Shown here: one piece after another, positions 25,467-33,634 of the stretch
Layout: every line of letters begins with the position of its first letter
Numbering within the stretch: position 1 is the first letter of the stretch
Assembly: GCA_021817415.1 (NCBI GenBank)
Contig: JAKAUZ010000080.1
Coordinates: 27,966-91,965, forward strand
Direction: 5' to 3'
Origin: Thermoplasmata archaeon
GTDB taxonomy: Archaea; Thermoplasmatota; Thermoplasmata; Thermoplasmatales; GCA-001856825
DNA: 64,000 bases
Program-made: the position numbers and the translations under genes
The notes under the pieces: generated by a model
Seen by the model: the letters and a program-made list of their open reading frames with translations, nothing else
Databases searched by the model: none
What the model was told of the DNA's origin: nothing

Positions 25467-27773
25467 CTACTCGCATTTTGAATATCCGCAAGTCTTGCAG
25501 GTCAGGCAGCCATTTTCAGATACCATTGTTTCATTACCACATTTTGGACAAGTGGAAAATGAGCTCTTTCTTTCCCCTTCAACTTTTAGCTTGCTTACAA
25601 CGAACCCTCCGGTTAGGGTAGATTGCGGAACTCCCCCTTTCATTGACATATCAATTGCCTTTACCACACCGTCGGGAACTGAAGTAATCTTGAGGCTGCC
25701 CACAAATGTTGTGCTCTTCCCTTTAATCCCTGTAAGTGCTTTTATCACTTTGGCTATGTCCCCTCCTTGCTGCAAGTATAGTGAAATCAGTCTTCCAATG
25801 GCCTCCGAGTAAGCCTTCTCCTCCGTCCCTGACTTACCCACATTCACAAAAACCTCTACAGGTTTGCCTTGTTCATCGAAATTGATTGTGGTATAGAGCT
25901 TGCCGTTCTCTAGTAGAGGAAATACAATTGTCCTTCCAGTCAGTACCATTGGCCTGTCAAAAGCCTCTTCCTGCTTCTTGGCAGATTCCTTCTCAGTGAT
26001 CAGAATACCTTCCCTCGATCCTTCCCTGTAGACAGTGATACCCTTGCACCCTGCCTTCCATGCTTCAAAATATATTTTCCCAACTTGTTCTGTGGTCGAA
26101 TCAGACGGAAGATTTACTGTGGAAGAAATTGAATGATCAATGTACTTCTGGATAGTGGCTTGAAGTTTTACCCTAAACGTAGGGTCAATGTTATGGGACT
26201 CTACGAAGTAATCCGGGAGGTCCTTCTCATCACCAATATTGTATAATGACATGTACTCCTTTACAAGCGGATGAAATACCTTAAACGTGCCTTTGGAAAG
26301 ACTTTCGCTCCGCCTGGTATAAGAAAAGGCAAAAATTGGCTCGATTCCGCTCGAAGTACCCGCAAGAGCGGACCCACTACCTACTGGAGGAACTGTAAGT
26401 AGCGCTACATTTCTAAGGCCATACTTCTTCAACTTCTCAAGTACTGTCGCATCAAGTCGATCCATGAATGGTGATTGTAAATGTTTGTCTAAGTCAAAGG
26501 CTGGGAATTTCCCTTTTTCAATCGCTATGTTGATGCTCTCATCGTAAACGATATTCATAATTTTCCTGAACATTCCATCGATGAACTTTACTGAGTTCTC
26601 CGTGTCGTACTTGATTTTCATCTTGGCAAGCATATCTGCGAGTCCCGTAAAACCTACTCCTATTCTTCTTCCCTTATTTGCCTCTTCCGTCTGCTCCTTC
26701 AGTGGGTGCTTGTACAGATTGTAGTCTGTGACATCGTCGAGGAATCTGACAGAATACCTCAGTGCTTTCTCAAGGTCAGTCCAGTTTATTTCTGGATTTT
26801 CGAATGGATTCTTCACGAATTGCGAAAGATTAACATTTCCCAAATTACAGGCTCCGTACGGTTCAAGCGGTATTTCGGAGCAGGGATTGGTCGAGAGGAT
26901 CTCCATTCCGCCGTACTCACTCGTGCTTTCTCTCTTCATTGTATCCCAGAATATTAGCCCGGGTTCCGCCCAGTTTCTTGCTGATTCTATCAGTTCGTTC
27001 CAGAGCATTTTAGCCCTTACCTTCTTTTCAATCCTCTTCACTTTAGGACTCTCGTAGTGCAAAACGAAATCGTCATCTTCTTCCACTGCCTTCATGAATT
27101 CATCTGTGATAAGGACTGAAATGTTAGCGTACCGGACATTCTTGAGACCTCTCTTAATTTTTATAAAATCGAGTATATCGGGATGGTCAACTTTCATGGT
27201 TATCATCAACGCACCTCTTCTACCTGCCTGCCCTATAGTCCCAGTGGTCTCAGACATTATATTCATGAAAGAAACTGACCCCGTGGACTTAAGTGCAGCA
27301 TTATTGACTGGTGCTCCTTTTGGTCTAAGTATTGAGATGTCGGTCCCAACCCCCCCTCCAAGGGAATAAGTTCTGGCTGCTTCCTTTGTCCAGTCAAATA
27401 TTGCCTCAAGTGAGTCATCGTGAATAGGGATAACGTAACAGTTGTTTAAAGTGGCACGTCGTCCATATTTTTCTTGACCCGCGCCGAATAAAATCCTACC
27501 GCCAGGGATCATCCTGAAGTCTGTCAATAACCAAATGAACTTCTCTTCCCATTCTCCCCTTTTATCTTCACTTTCAACTGAGGCGATTTCTCGGGCAACT
27601 CTTCTCCACATTTCCTGAGGCGTTTTTTCAACTAAATTCCCTTCGTTATCCTTCATTGCGTACTTATCGACGAATATTCTTGCCCTAAGTTCGTCATTAT
27701 TAAAATTTATCATAGTAGTGTCTGGAATAGAGACAACGCCATAGCCTTCCCCACCATTATCCTGATCAACCAT
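25467..27773 (-). CDS. nrdJ: Ribonucleotide reductase, class II (adenosylcobalamin-dependent)
   Basis: Makes deoxyribonucleotides using coenzyme B12 to generate the thiyl radical. The 768-aa product has the redox Cys112 (LNNCYVIP), the radical-bearing Cys298 in NPCSEIPLEPYGACN, and the GGVGTDISILRPKG and PPVGSGSALAGTSSGIEP loops. No ATP-cone is evident at the N-terminus. The last 25 residues form a zinc ribbon (CPKCG then CLTCKTCG) that in this family helps re-reduce the active site. It is divergent from a small HTH regulator across about 240 bp. No inteins were seen. Confidence 0.95.
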   Translation of the reverse strand: MVDQDNGGEGYGVVSIPDTTMINFNNDELRARIFVDKYAMKDNEGNLVEKTPQEMWRRVAREIASVESEDKRGEWEEKFIWLLTDFRMIPGGRILFGAGQEKYGRRATLNNCYVIPIHDDSLEAIFDWTKEAARTYSLGGGVGTDISILRPKGAPVNNAALKSTGSVSFMNIMSETTGTIGQAGRRGALMITMKVDHPDILDFIKIKRGLKNVRYANISVLITDEFMKAVEEDDDFVLHYESPKVKRIEKKVRAKMLWNELIESARNWAEPGLIFWDTMKRESTSEYGGMEILSTNPCSEIPLEPYGACNLGNVNLSQFVKNPFENPEINWTDLEKALRYSVRFLDDVTDYNLYKHPLKEQTEEANKGRRIGVGFTGLADMLAKMKIKYDTENSVKFIDGMFRKIMNIVYDESINIAIEKGKFPAFDLDKHLQSPFMDRLDATVLEKLKKYGLRNVALLTVPPVGSGSALAGTSSGIEPIFAFSYTRRSESLSKGTFKVFHPLVKEYMSLYNIGDEKDLPDYFVESHNIDPTFRVKLQATIQKYIDHSISSTVNLPSDSTTEQVGKIYFEAWKAGCKGITVYREGSREGILITEKESAKKQEEAFDRPMVLTGRTIVFPLLENGKLYTTINFDEQGKPVEVFVNVGKSGTEEKAYSEAIGRLISLYLQQGGDIAKVIKALTGIKGKSTTFVGSLKITSVPDGVVKAIDMSMKGGVPQSTLTGGFVVSKLKVEGERKSSFSTCPKCGNETMVSENGCLTCKTCGYSKCE

Positions 27774-28017
27774 TGAATCACCGTATTTCCCACTTAGAAC
27801 TATCTGGATAAAAAGAATTCTGTTATCTGGTTCCTTATCAATATATTTCTAATTGAAACTAATGTTATAAGGTATATGATCATATTATTATGCTCATTCA
27901 GCATGCTTTTTAAAATACAATAATGAATATAAATGTTAAACTAAATTTATTTGACTGGCAAAAAATTTCTAAATAAATATGATAAAATATAAATATGGTA
28001 TTTTTATTCCTTTTACT
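27774..28017. promoter_or_regulatory. nrdJ / HTH regulator intergenic region with palindrome
   Basis: AT-rich region between two divergent genes. It contains a perfect 12-bp palindrome, ATATGATCATAT (27874-27885), and a + strand TATA-like AAAATATAAATATGG (about 27983-27997) placed about 28 nt before the ATG at 28018. On the minus strand, CTTTTTATCC about 35-40 nt before the nrdJ start may be its TATA box. The palindrome is a candidate operator for the neighbouring regulator. Confidence 0.4.
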
Positions 28018-28377
28018 ATGCCAGAGGGATTTACATCTGAAGACGATAAGTTATCGACTCTACTGATGCAGATGAGCGTTCCGAGGAATGTTGCGAAGGC
28101 CCTAGTTTACATGAAGGGGAGGCCAGAGACAACATCAGTCGAAATTGAAAAGAACGCAAATTTAAGACAGCCTGAAGTTTCAATTGCAATGAGGATTCTC
28201 AAAGAACATGGGTGGATTGTCAAAAGAGACATCAAGAAGGAGGGGAAAGGCAGACCTGTGCACGGTTATCGCCTTTCCAAACCATTCGCAGAAATTATAA
28301 AGGAACTGGAAGAAGACCAAAAGAAGCGAATAGCGGACATGCAGAGTGTCCTGGGCCAGATCCAGAGTTTACTCTAG
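28018..28377 (+). CDS. Winged-helix transcriptional regulator
   Basis: A 119-aa DNA-binding protein with one winged-helix domain: LVYMKGRPETTSVEIEK, the recognition region LRQPEVSIAMRILKEHGW, and a wing with Lys/Arg/Gly (KKEGKGRPVHGYRLS), followed by a C-terminal helix likely used for dimerisation. It resembles archaeal ArsR/TrmB-like predicted regulators. ATG 28018 is chosen because a TATA-like box is about 28 nt upstream; the longer frame from 27979 would start inside that box. It faces nrdJ and could regulate itself or nrdJ. It ends convergently with rpiA, overlapping by 4 nt. Confidence 0.8.
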   Translation: MPEGFTSEDDKLSTLLMQMSVPRNVAKALVYMKGRPETTSVEIEKNANLRQPEVSIAMRILKEHGWIVKRDIKKEGKGRPVHGYRLSKPFAEIIKELEEDQKKRIADMQSVLGQIQSLL

Positions 28378-29030
28378 AAACTTGTTATTTTAACATTTTC
28401 TCCATCAGAAGTTATTACGATTTTCCTCATGTCTAGGAATAAACCTGTTTCTACTACTCCGTTTATTTTCTTGATTTCGTCATTTGTTTCCCTCAGATCA
28501 ATTGAATTTTCGGGAATGCAGTCACAGATTATATTTCCATTATCGGTTATGAAATTTTCTCTCACCCTACATATCATTCCAAGATCTTCGATCTTCTGAA
28601 TTGTACTCTTCGCGCCAAATTTGAGAATCTCGATAGGAATTCCCATATGATCTGGAATCTTCTCTACAAGTTTTTCATTTGATGCAATTATAACATACTT
28701 GGATGAGTTGAGAGCCACTTTTTTTTCTCTAGTCAGAGCCCCCCCTCCTCCCTTGAGCAAATTCCCATCTGGATCTATTTCGTCCGCACCGTCGATGGTA
28801 ACGTCAATTCTATCAACCAGGTCAATATCAATAACCCTTATTCCAACCTTTCTGGCAAGGTTCTCAGTTGCAATTGAAGTTGCAACGCAAACGATTGTTT
28901 TCTTGATTTCTTCTTTTGTCCCGAGCAGCTTTATGAATTCATTTACAGTCGTTCCAGAACCGAGTCCAACAACATTTCCCTTGTTGACATACTTGATTGC
29001 CTCTGCCGCAACCAGCCCCTTCTTATCCAT
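28374..29030 (-). CDS. rpiA: Ribose-5-phosphate isomerase A
   Basis: Interconverts ribose-5-phosphate and ribulose-5-phosphate, supplying PRPP for nucleotide and NAD synthesis. The 218-aa product has GLGSGTTVNEFI, the catalytic region DGADEIDPDGNLLKGGGGALTREK (Asp, Glu and Lys visible) and a NGVVETGLF segment near the end, all diagnostic for RpiA. The ribose link to the nearby class II RNR is functional rather than operonic. Confidence 0.96.
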   Translation of the reverse strand: MDKKGLVAAEAIKYVNKGNVVGLGSGTTVNEFIKLLGTKEEIKKTIVCVATSIATENLARKVGIRVIDIDLVDRIDVTIDGADEIDPDGNLLKGGGGALTREKKVALNSSKYVIIASNEKLVEKIPDHMGIPIEILKFGAKSTIQKIEDLGMICRVRENFITDNGNIICDCIPENSIDLRETNDEIKKINGVVETGLFLDMRKIVITSDGENVKITSF

Positions 29031-29087
29031 ATACCTGACCTATCCCATGAATTGTTTACTATATCTATATTTTATCAGGCTGTCCTG

Positions 29088-29750
29088 TCATTTCGCATAT
29101 TTGAGAACGGTGAAAACAGGGTCCCTGGAAAGTATTATTGGGAAGCCATAGTCCGTCATAATAGTCAGATCAAATTCACTCATGCCGATTATCTCGAATC
29201 CCACCTTTGACAATTTAAGCCTTCTCAGGTATGTCACGGTGAAGATATTCATTCTTGTTCTTAATTTCTCTTTGAAAACAAAAAATTTTTCATTAAGGTG
29301 AACAAATATTTCGCGCCCGCTCTTTGTTTCGCTAACCAGTCCAACATTCTCAAGCAGCTTGATCTTTCTGTGGGCAGTGTTCCTGTTCACATCCTCAAGA
29401 CCATTTAGGGATAATCTTCCTTTTTCAATAAGTTGGTTGACTATGATGGCTGAAGCGTCAGAGCTCAGTGCATCCATATAGATCAGTTCATTTTCATTTA
29501 GTACCCCCTTCAGCCAGTACTTATTCTTTTGAGAATTTTGGACGACCACATTCGCGTCTATCAGTTTCTTCAAATGCCACTCGACAGTTTTAGGATCTAT
29601 CCCCAGGGTCTTGGCAATAGATGCAGATGTCCTCCCTGGAGTGTTGCTGATTCTGCTGAATATTTTGCAGACTAACTCATTAGAAACGACTGCTTCGTCC
29701 TTTTGACCATAATTGTTATAAATTTCAATAAGAGGGTGCATATTTTTCAT
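29088..29750 (-). CDS. Two-domain winged-helix regulator
   Basis: A 220-aa protein with two helix-turn-helix regions: SNTPGRTSASIAKTLGIDP then TVEWHLKKLID (about residues 37-68), and a second around NRNTAHRKIKLLENVGLVS (about 122-140). Similar archaeal proteins carry tandem wHTH domains and are presumed transcription factors. It lies in the same transcript as xerA and starts 26 nt inside its 3' end; an AAGGAG sequence sits just before the two candidate ATGs (29750 and 29741). The frame is open further upstream to 29777, where it only repeats xerA sequence. The target is unknown. Confidence 0.75.
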   Translation of the reverse strand: MKNMHPLIEIYNNYGQKDEAVVSNELVCKIFSRISNTPGRTSASIAKTLGIDPKTVEWHLKKLIDANVVVQNSQKNKYWLKGVLNENELIYMDALSSDASAIIVNQLIEKGRLSLNGLEDVNRNTAHRKIKLLENVGLVSETKSGREIFVHLNEKFFVFKEKLRTRMNIFTVTYLRRLKLSKVGFEIIGMSEFDLTIMTDYGFPIILSRDPVFTVLKYAK

Positions 29751-30588
29751 AACTCCTTCTGAGGGCACCATCATCAACGTGAGTGTATATTTGTGTGGTA
29801 CTTATACTTGAGTGACCAAGCAGAACCTGTATAATTCTAATGTCCGCGCCATTTCTTAGAAGTGATGTTGCAAAAGTATGCCTAAGGACGTGCGGAGTAA
29901 CCTTCTTTGATATCCCTGCCCTTTTTGCCAGGTTCCTAACAATTCTTTCCACTGTCACAGGTGATATTCTCTTGCTCTTGGTAGTCGGAAACAGAAATTC
30001 ATTCTTTGGATTTCTTTCCCTGGTCTCCAGTGAATATAGCCTCAAATCTGGAATAATTCTGTCACTGAAAATAACCAATCTGTCCTTATCTCCCTTTCCT
30101 CCCCTTATACGCAAACTCCTGTTGGTTAAATCGATATCATTGATCCTTATTGCGCAAAGTTCGGAAACCCTTACCCCTGTATATGCCAGCAATTCGACAA
30201 TTAATTTCTCCTTTTGGTTGGTAGAAGAGTTCAGCATTTGTGTCACCTCCTCCTCAATCAGGTAGTTTGGTACTTTCTGGGGCCTCTTCGGTGGGTTGAG
30301 TGGACCAAAATCAGGTATTTCCAAAAATTCCAATAACGACTGGAGCGCTCGGATGTATAAGTAAACGGAGGTCTTTGAATATCCGAGGTCGATGGAGAGA
30401 TGTTCTTTGAAATCTTCTATGCCTTCCCTCGTTATATTACTCTTTTTGTATTCAATGAATTCCAGGTATTTCTGTGCAATGTATCCATACATCTTTACAG
30501 TATTCCTGCTTTTCCCATTTGCATAGAGCCTGTTCATGAATGTCATTGCAGTTTCAATTCCCAAACTGTCTCCAAGGGAAGATGTCAT
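29725..30588 (-). CDS. xerA: Tyrosine recombinase XerA
   Basis: Archaeal chromosome-dimer-resolving recombinase, 287 aa. The N-terminal SAM-like core-binding domain includes YANGKSRNTVKMYGYIAQKY. The catalytic domain shows Arg in TGVRVSELCAI, Lys in GGKGDKDR, His-x2-Arg in HVLRHTFATSLL, His in LLGHSSISTTQIYTHV, and the nucleophilic Tyr in QIYTHV. ATG 30588 is used because a TATA-like CATATTTATAGAC lies about 23 nt upstream; the longer frame (30645) has no such support. It is full-length, unlike the integrase remnant near 60 kb, and so is a housekeeping enzyme. Confidence 0.93.
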   Translation of the reverse strand: MTSSLGDSLGIETAMTFMNRLYANGKSRNTVKMYGYIAQKYLEFIEYKKSNITREGIEDFKEHLSIDLGYSKTSVYLYIRALQSLLEFLEIPDFGPLNPPKRPQKVPNYLIEEEVTQMLNSSTNQKEKLIVELLAYTGVRVSELCAIRINDIDLTNRSLRIRGGKGDKDRLVIFSDRIIPDLRLYSLETRERNPKNEFLFPTTKSKRISPVTVERIVRNLAKRAGISKKVTPHVLRHTFATSLLRNGADIRIIQVLLGHSSISTTQIYTHVDDGALRRSYEKYAPSY

Positions 30589-30678
30589 GATGGCATGTCT
30601 ATAAATATGACAAATATAAGACTTTTGTCTGATAGGTGTCATCACCGAAAATTAGTTTTATGATTTCACCTTAAGAGG
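30589..30678. promoter_or_regulatory. Divergent leaderless promoters, xerA / acyl-CoA dehydrogenase
   Basis: A 90-bp region with a minus-strand TATA-like ATATTTATAG at about 30600-30612 for xerA and a + strand ATTAGTTTTATG at about 30650-30662 for the dehydrogenase. Each lies about 23 nt from its start codon. Confidence 0.45.
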
Positions 30679-31809
30679 ATGATGATTTTTAGCGGCAGTG
30701 AATCAATGATGTTGGAAAGCGTTAAGAAATTCGCAACTGAAAAAGTCAGGCCCAGAGCGTCACAAATCGACGAGGAGGGAGAATTTCCCATTGACCTGGT
30801 TGATGGAATGAAGAATATTGGACTGTTCTCAAGCTATGTCCCAAAAAAATACGGGGGGCTAGGATATTCGCTTTCGACCCTCATGGAATCGATTAGAATA
30901 ATATCGAGACAATGTGGCTCCACTTCCCTGATACTTGATGTGACAGTTTCACTGTTCGCTGAACCGATTGTCCAGTTTGGTTCAGAATACCTAAAGGAGG
31001 AATACCTTGCAAAGGTTGCAAAAGGAAGCGTGGGAGCATTGGCCATAACTGAACCTGGCGCAGGTTCAGACGCCGTGGCCATAAAGACAACTGCAGTAGA
31101 GAGAGGGAATAAATTCATACTGAATGGTGGAAAAACATTCATAACGAACGGAAAGGAAGCAGAGTTTTACGTTGTTTCTGCAATGACGGATCCAGCCAAG
31201 AAACACAGAGGAATGACTCTTTTCATCGTGGATAGAAAATCGGCCGGACTTACCATTGGAAATGAGTTCCGCAAAATGGGAATCAGGGGGACCAGTACGA
31301 CAGAAGTTCTATTGGAAAATGTTGAAGTTGACAACGACCATATCCTGGGGAAGGAAGGAGAAGGATTCAAGATAGAAATGGAAACGCTAAATGTGGGAAG
31401 GATAGGGATAGCAAGCCAGGCCCTGGGAATTTCAGAGGGAGCTTTCGATGACATCCATAGATTCGTACAGTCGAGAAAAGACAGCCTGGGAGAATGGTTT
31501 CAGTTCAGACTGGCAGACATTGCAGCGGAGCTTCGCTCCTCGAGAACCAACTTTGAAGACGCCGTCATTGCTTCAGAAAGTGGAAAGAATTCACCACTGT
31601 TGAGTTCAATATCAAAGGTTACCGCTGGCGATTCTGCGGTGAGTATAACGTCAAAAGGAATCTCATTGCTCGGAGTGAATTCGCTTAAGGAGGAATTTCC
31701 TCTGGAGAGGAGGTACAGGGAAGCAAAAATAACGCAGATTTATGAAGGGACTAATGAAATCCAGAGACTGATAATCGGTAAGGAGATAATAAAAGGAGCG
31801 ACGGTCTAG
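30679..31809 (+). CDS. Acyl-CoA dehydrogenase
   Basis: FAD-dependent enzyme of 376 aa that introduces a trans-2,3 double bond into acyl-CoA. ITEPGAGSDAVAIKTTA is the FAD/acyl-binding loop, GGKTFITNG follows, and KMGIRGTSTTEVLLENVEV and the C-terminal ITQIYEGTNEIQRL are conserved. The Glu in YEGTN is in the catalytic-base position of short- and medium-chain enzymes. The substrate is not set by sequence; branched- or short-chain acyl-CoA from amino acids or peptides is plausible in a peptide-feeding acidophile. No ETF or thiolase gene is adjacent. Confidence 0.93.
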   Translation: MMIFSGSESMMLESVKKFATEKVRPRASQIDEEGEFPIDLVDGMKNIGLFSSYVPKKYGGLGYSLSTLMESIRIISRQCGSTSLILDVTVSLFAEPIVQFGSEYLKEEYLAKVAKGSVGALAITEPGAGSDAVAIKTTAVERGNKFILNGGKTFITNGKEAEFYVVSAMTDPAKKHRGMTLFIVDRKSAGLTIGNEFRKMGIRGTSTTEVLLENVEVDNDHILGKEGEGFKIEMETLNVGRIGIASQALGISEGAFDDIHRFVQSRKDSLGEWFQFRLADIAAELRSSRTNFEDAVIASESGKNSPLLSSISKVTAGDSAVSITSKGISLLGVNSLKEEFPLERRYREAKITQIYEGTNEIQRLIIGKEIIKGATV

Positions 31810-32633
31810 ACGGTAATCCTTTCTAGGGAATATCTCTCCACGTCCTTCAGCTTTGCTGACGGCATATTAGGGTCATGCTCAAAGATGATATTCCATTGCT
31901 CCTCATATGCTTCCTCAAGTAATTTCTTTTTTTGACTGAACGTATCCATCGGGTACAGGTCATATCCCATTATGTATGCTGGTTTGATGTGTGCTGACGT
32001 GGGGATGAGGTCACCAAAATACACAAATGTATTGTTTACAACCCTGGAAATCACAATTTGATGACCCTTTGTATGCCCCCCTGTTTTCACAAGTTGCACT
32101 CCTGGGAAAACTTCCTCGTCTCCTGAAATAATTTCCAAGTTGTTATCAAGATTCACAAAATTTTGGAAATTATAGTTGGGTTTTGTCTTCTCATTAGCAT
32201 TCCTGATCTCGTCCCAGGTATCGTCCTGCAAAAAATATTTTGCATTGGGAAAAGTTGGAACCAGCAGGCCATTTCTATTCACTGTGGACCATCCAGTATG
32301 GTCTAAATGGCCGTGGGTAAATATGACATGGGTCACATCTTCTGTTTTGATATGTAAATCTTCAAGCCTTTGAATAGTATTCTTTTCCCTTTTTATGTCG
32401 TAAATTGATAATAATTTCTGATCATATTTGTCCCCCATCCCAAGGTCTACCAGGGCAATCTTCTTTCCACTTCTTATAACCAGTGTGTTAGTTCCCAAAG
32501 TGATTCTGTTCTGTTCATCAGAAATGAAATATTTCTGCCAGACCGGTTTTGGAACGACGCCGAACATGGCGCCTCCGTCAAGTTTGAAGGTACCATCGTT
32601 CACCAGAAAATATTCAAAATTATCTACTTTCAC
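31806..32633 (-). CDS. Metallo-beta-lactamase fold hydrolase
   Basis: A 275-aa MBL hydrolase with two-metal site residues: HGHLDH motif (FTHGHLDHTG), His in GGHTKGHQ, Asp in YFGDLIP and a late His in FEHDPN. The arrangement resembles lactonase-type members (AHL/AiiA-like); the substrate is unknown. The start GTG 32633 is chosen because a TATA-like sequence lies about 25 nt upstream and because the longer frame to 32723 runs into the neighbouring coding region. It ends convergently, 4 nt inside the acyl-CoA dehydrogenase gene. Confidence 0.88.
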   Translation of the reverse strand: MKVDNFEYFLVNDGTFKLDGGAMFGVVPKPVWQKYFISDEQNRITLGTNTLVIRSGKKIALVDLGMGDKYDQKLLSIYDIKREKNTIQRLEDLHIKTEDVTHVIFTHGHLDHTGWSTVNRNGLLVPTFPNAKYFLQDDTWDEIRNANEKTKPNYNFQNFVNLDNNLEIISGDEEVFPGVQLVKTGGHTKGHQIVISRVVNNTFVYFGDLIPTSAHIKPAYIMGYDLYPMDTFSQKKKLLEEAYEEQWNIIFEHDPNMPSAKLKDVERYSLERITV

Positions 32634-32649
32634 AAGATAAGTATCATAA

Positions 32650-33579
32650 TTAGATATATGATAATTTCTTGACCACCCTTTGTAATTCGTCCCTCTTTTT
32701 CCTGTAGACCTTTCCGTCAACAAAAATGCCGTTTGAGGCTTTTCTTATTTCCACCAACTCCATGGGGAAACTCTTTTCAAATTCATTTGCAGATTCATTT
32801 GATACTGAAATTACAACCGCACCTGAAGAGCTTACTGTCAGCGGGTCAATATGATTTTCTATGATATCGCCCTGAATTGAATTCTTCAATTCTTCAGTTC
32901 TTATATCGAAACCACTTCCAGCAACGCTTGATACTTCTCTCAGTGCCCTCATAAGCCCTCCCTCTGAGAGATCATGCACATAATTGACCTTGCCTTCGTA
33001 ATTTGCCAGTTTCTTCATCACTTTCGATATGGAGAGATTTCGTTTGTCAAAAGAAACATCCAGGGAAAGCAACTTGCTAGCGAAATATATCCATTCAGAC
33101 CCCAGCTTACCAATCAGGTAGAATCTATCGCTTTTTTTAATTTTTTTGAAGCTGAACAGTGGCCTGGAGAACCCTACCAGTGCAATGCTGCCTGCAATTC
33201 CATGTGCCAGGTTACCATAACTCCCGGTATGTGCAGATGCAAGCAATATCCTTCGTTTCCTGAGTATCGAGAACATTTCATCCATAAATCTATCATATTC
33301 CTCGTTCAGTCCAATAGGTGACTCGAAGTCAATAAGCGCATAATCTGGCTCTGTGCCAGAGGTCACAAAATCGTTGTGGGAAAATACAAAGGAAAGAAAT
33401 GCATTATCTTCCGGGGTTATATTGTGGTAATATCCCATTGGGTCTATTTTGAATATTGCCTTCCGATTCCCCTCTACGAAAGAGAAATCAGAGCCGATTA
33501 CGTTGGTTTTGACTATAGCATCACGATTTCTCTCTATGGTCTTCCTTAGGGAACCAAGGCTCATTTTCCCTATATCCAT
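32650..33579 (-). CDS. AIR synthase-like ATP-binding protein (PurM/SelD superfamily)
   Basis: A 309-aa member of the PurM/SelD/ThiL/HypE superfamily. The N-terminal half has GTEPDYALIDFE and SAHTGSYGNLAHG; the C-terminal half has DLSEGGLMRALREVS and the VSSSGAVVISV loop, which match the second domain of AIR synthase. These enzymes transfer phosphate from ATP to a small molecule or protein. It resembles the archaeal selenophosphate-synthetase-related group, for which no activity is established. It is divergent from the QueG-like gene and precedes the MBL hydrolase. Confidence 0.7.
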   Translation of the reverse strand: MDIGKMSLGSLRKTIERNRDAIVKTNVIGSDFSFVEGNRKAIFKIDPMGYYHNITPEDNAFLSFVFSHNDFVTSGTEPDYALIDFESPIGLNEEYDRFMDEMFSILRKRRILLASAHTGSYGNLAHGIAGSIALVGFSRPLFSFKKIKKSDRFYLIGKLGSEWIYFASKLLSLDVSFDKRNLSISKVMKKLANYEGKVNYVHDLSEGGLMRALREVSSVAGSGFDIRTEELKNSIQGDIIENHIDPLTVSSSGAVVISVSNESANEFEKSFPMELVEIRKASNGIFVDGKVYRKKRDELQRVVKKLSYI

Positions 33580-33634
33580 TCATATTTTAATTCCGGAAGG
33601 AATAAAAATTTATCCAATTTTCTGATATGATCCG
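33580..33634. promoter_or_regulatory. Shared divergent promoter, AIR synthase-like / QueG-like
   Basis: A 55-bp gap with one AT-rich block (AATAAAAATTTATCC, about 33601-33615). It lies about 25 nt from the ATG of the minus-strand gene (33579) and about 25 nt from the GTG of the + strand gene (33635), giving overlapping TATA elements for two leaderless transcripts. Confidence 0.45.

Noticed and set aside
29725..30588. XerA read as a mobile-element integrase
   Set aside because: Full length, no adjacent tRNA or cargo, and matches the archaeal housekeeping recombinase.
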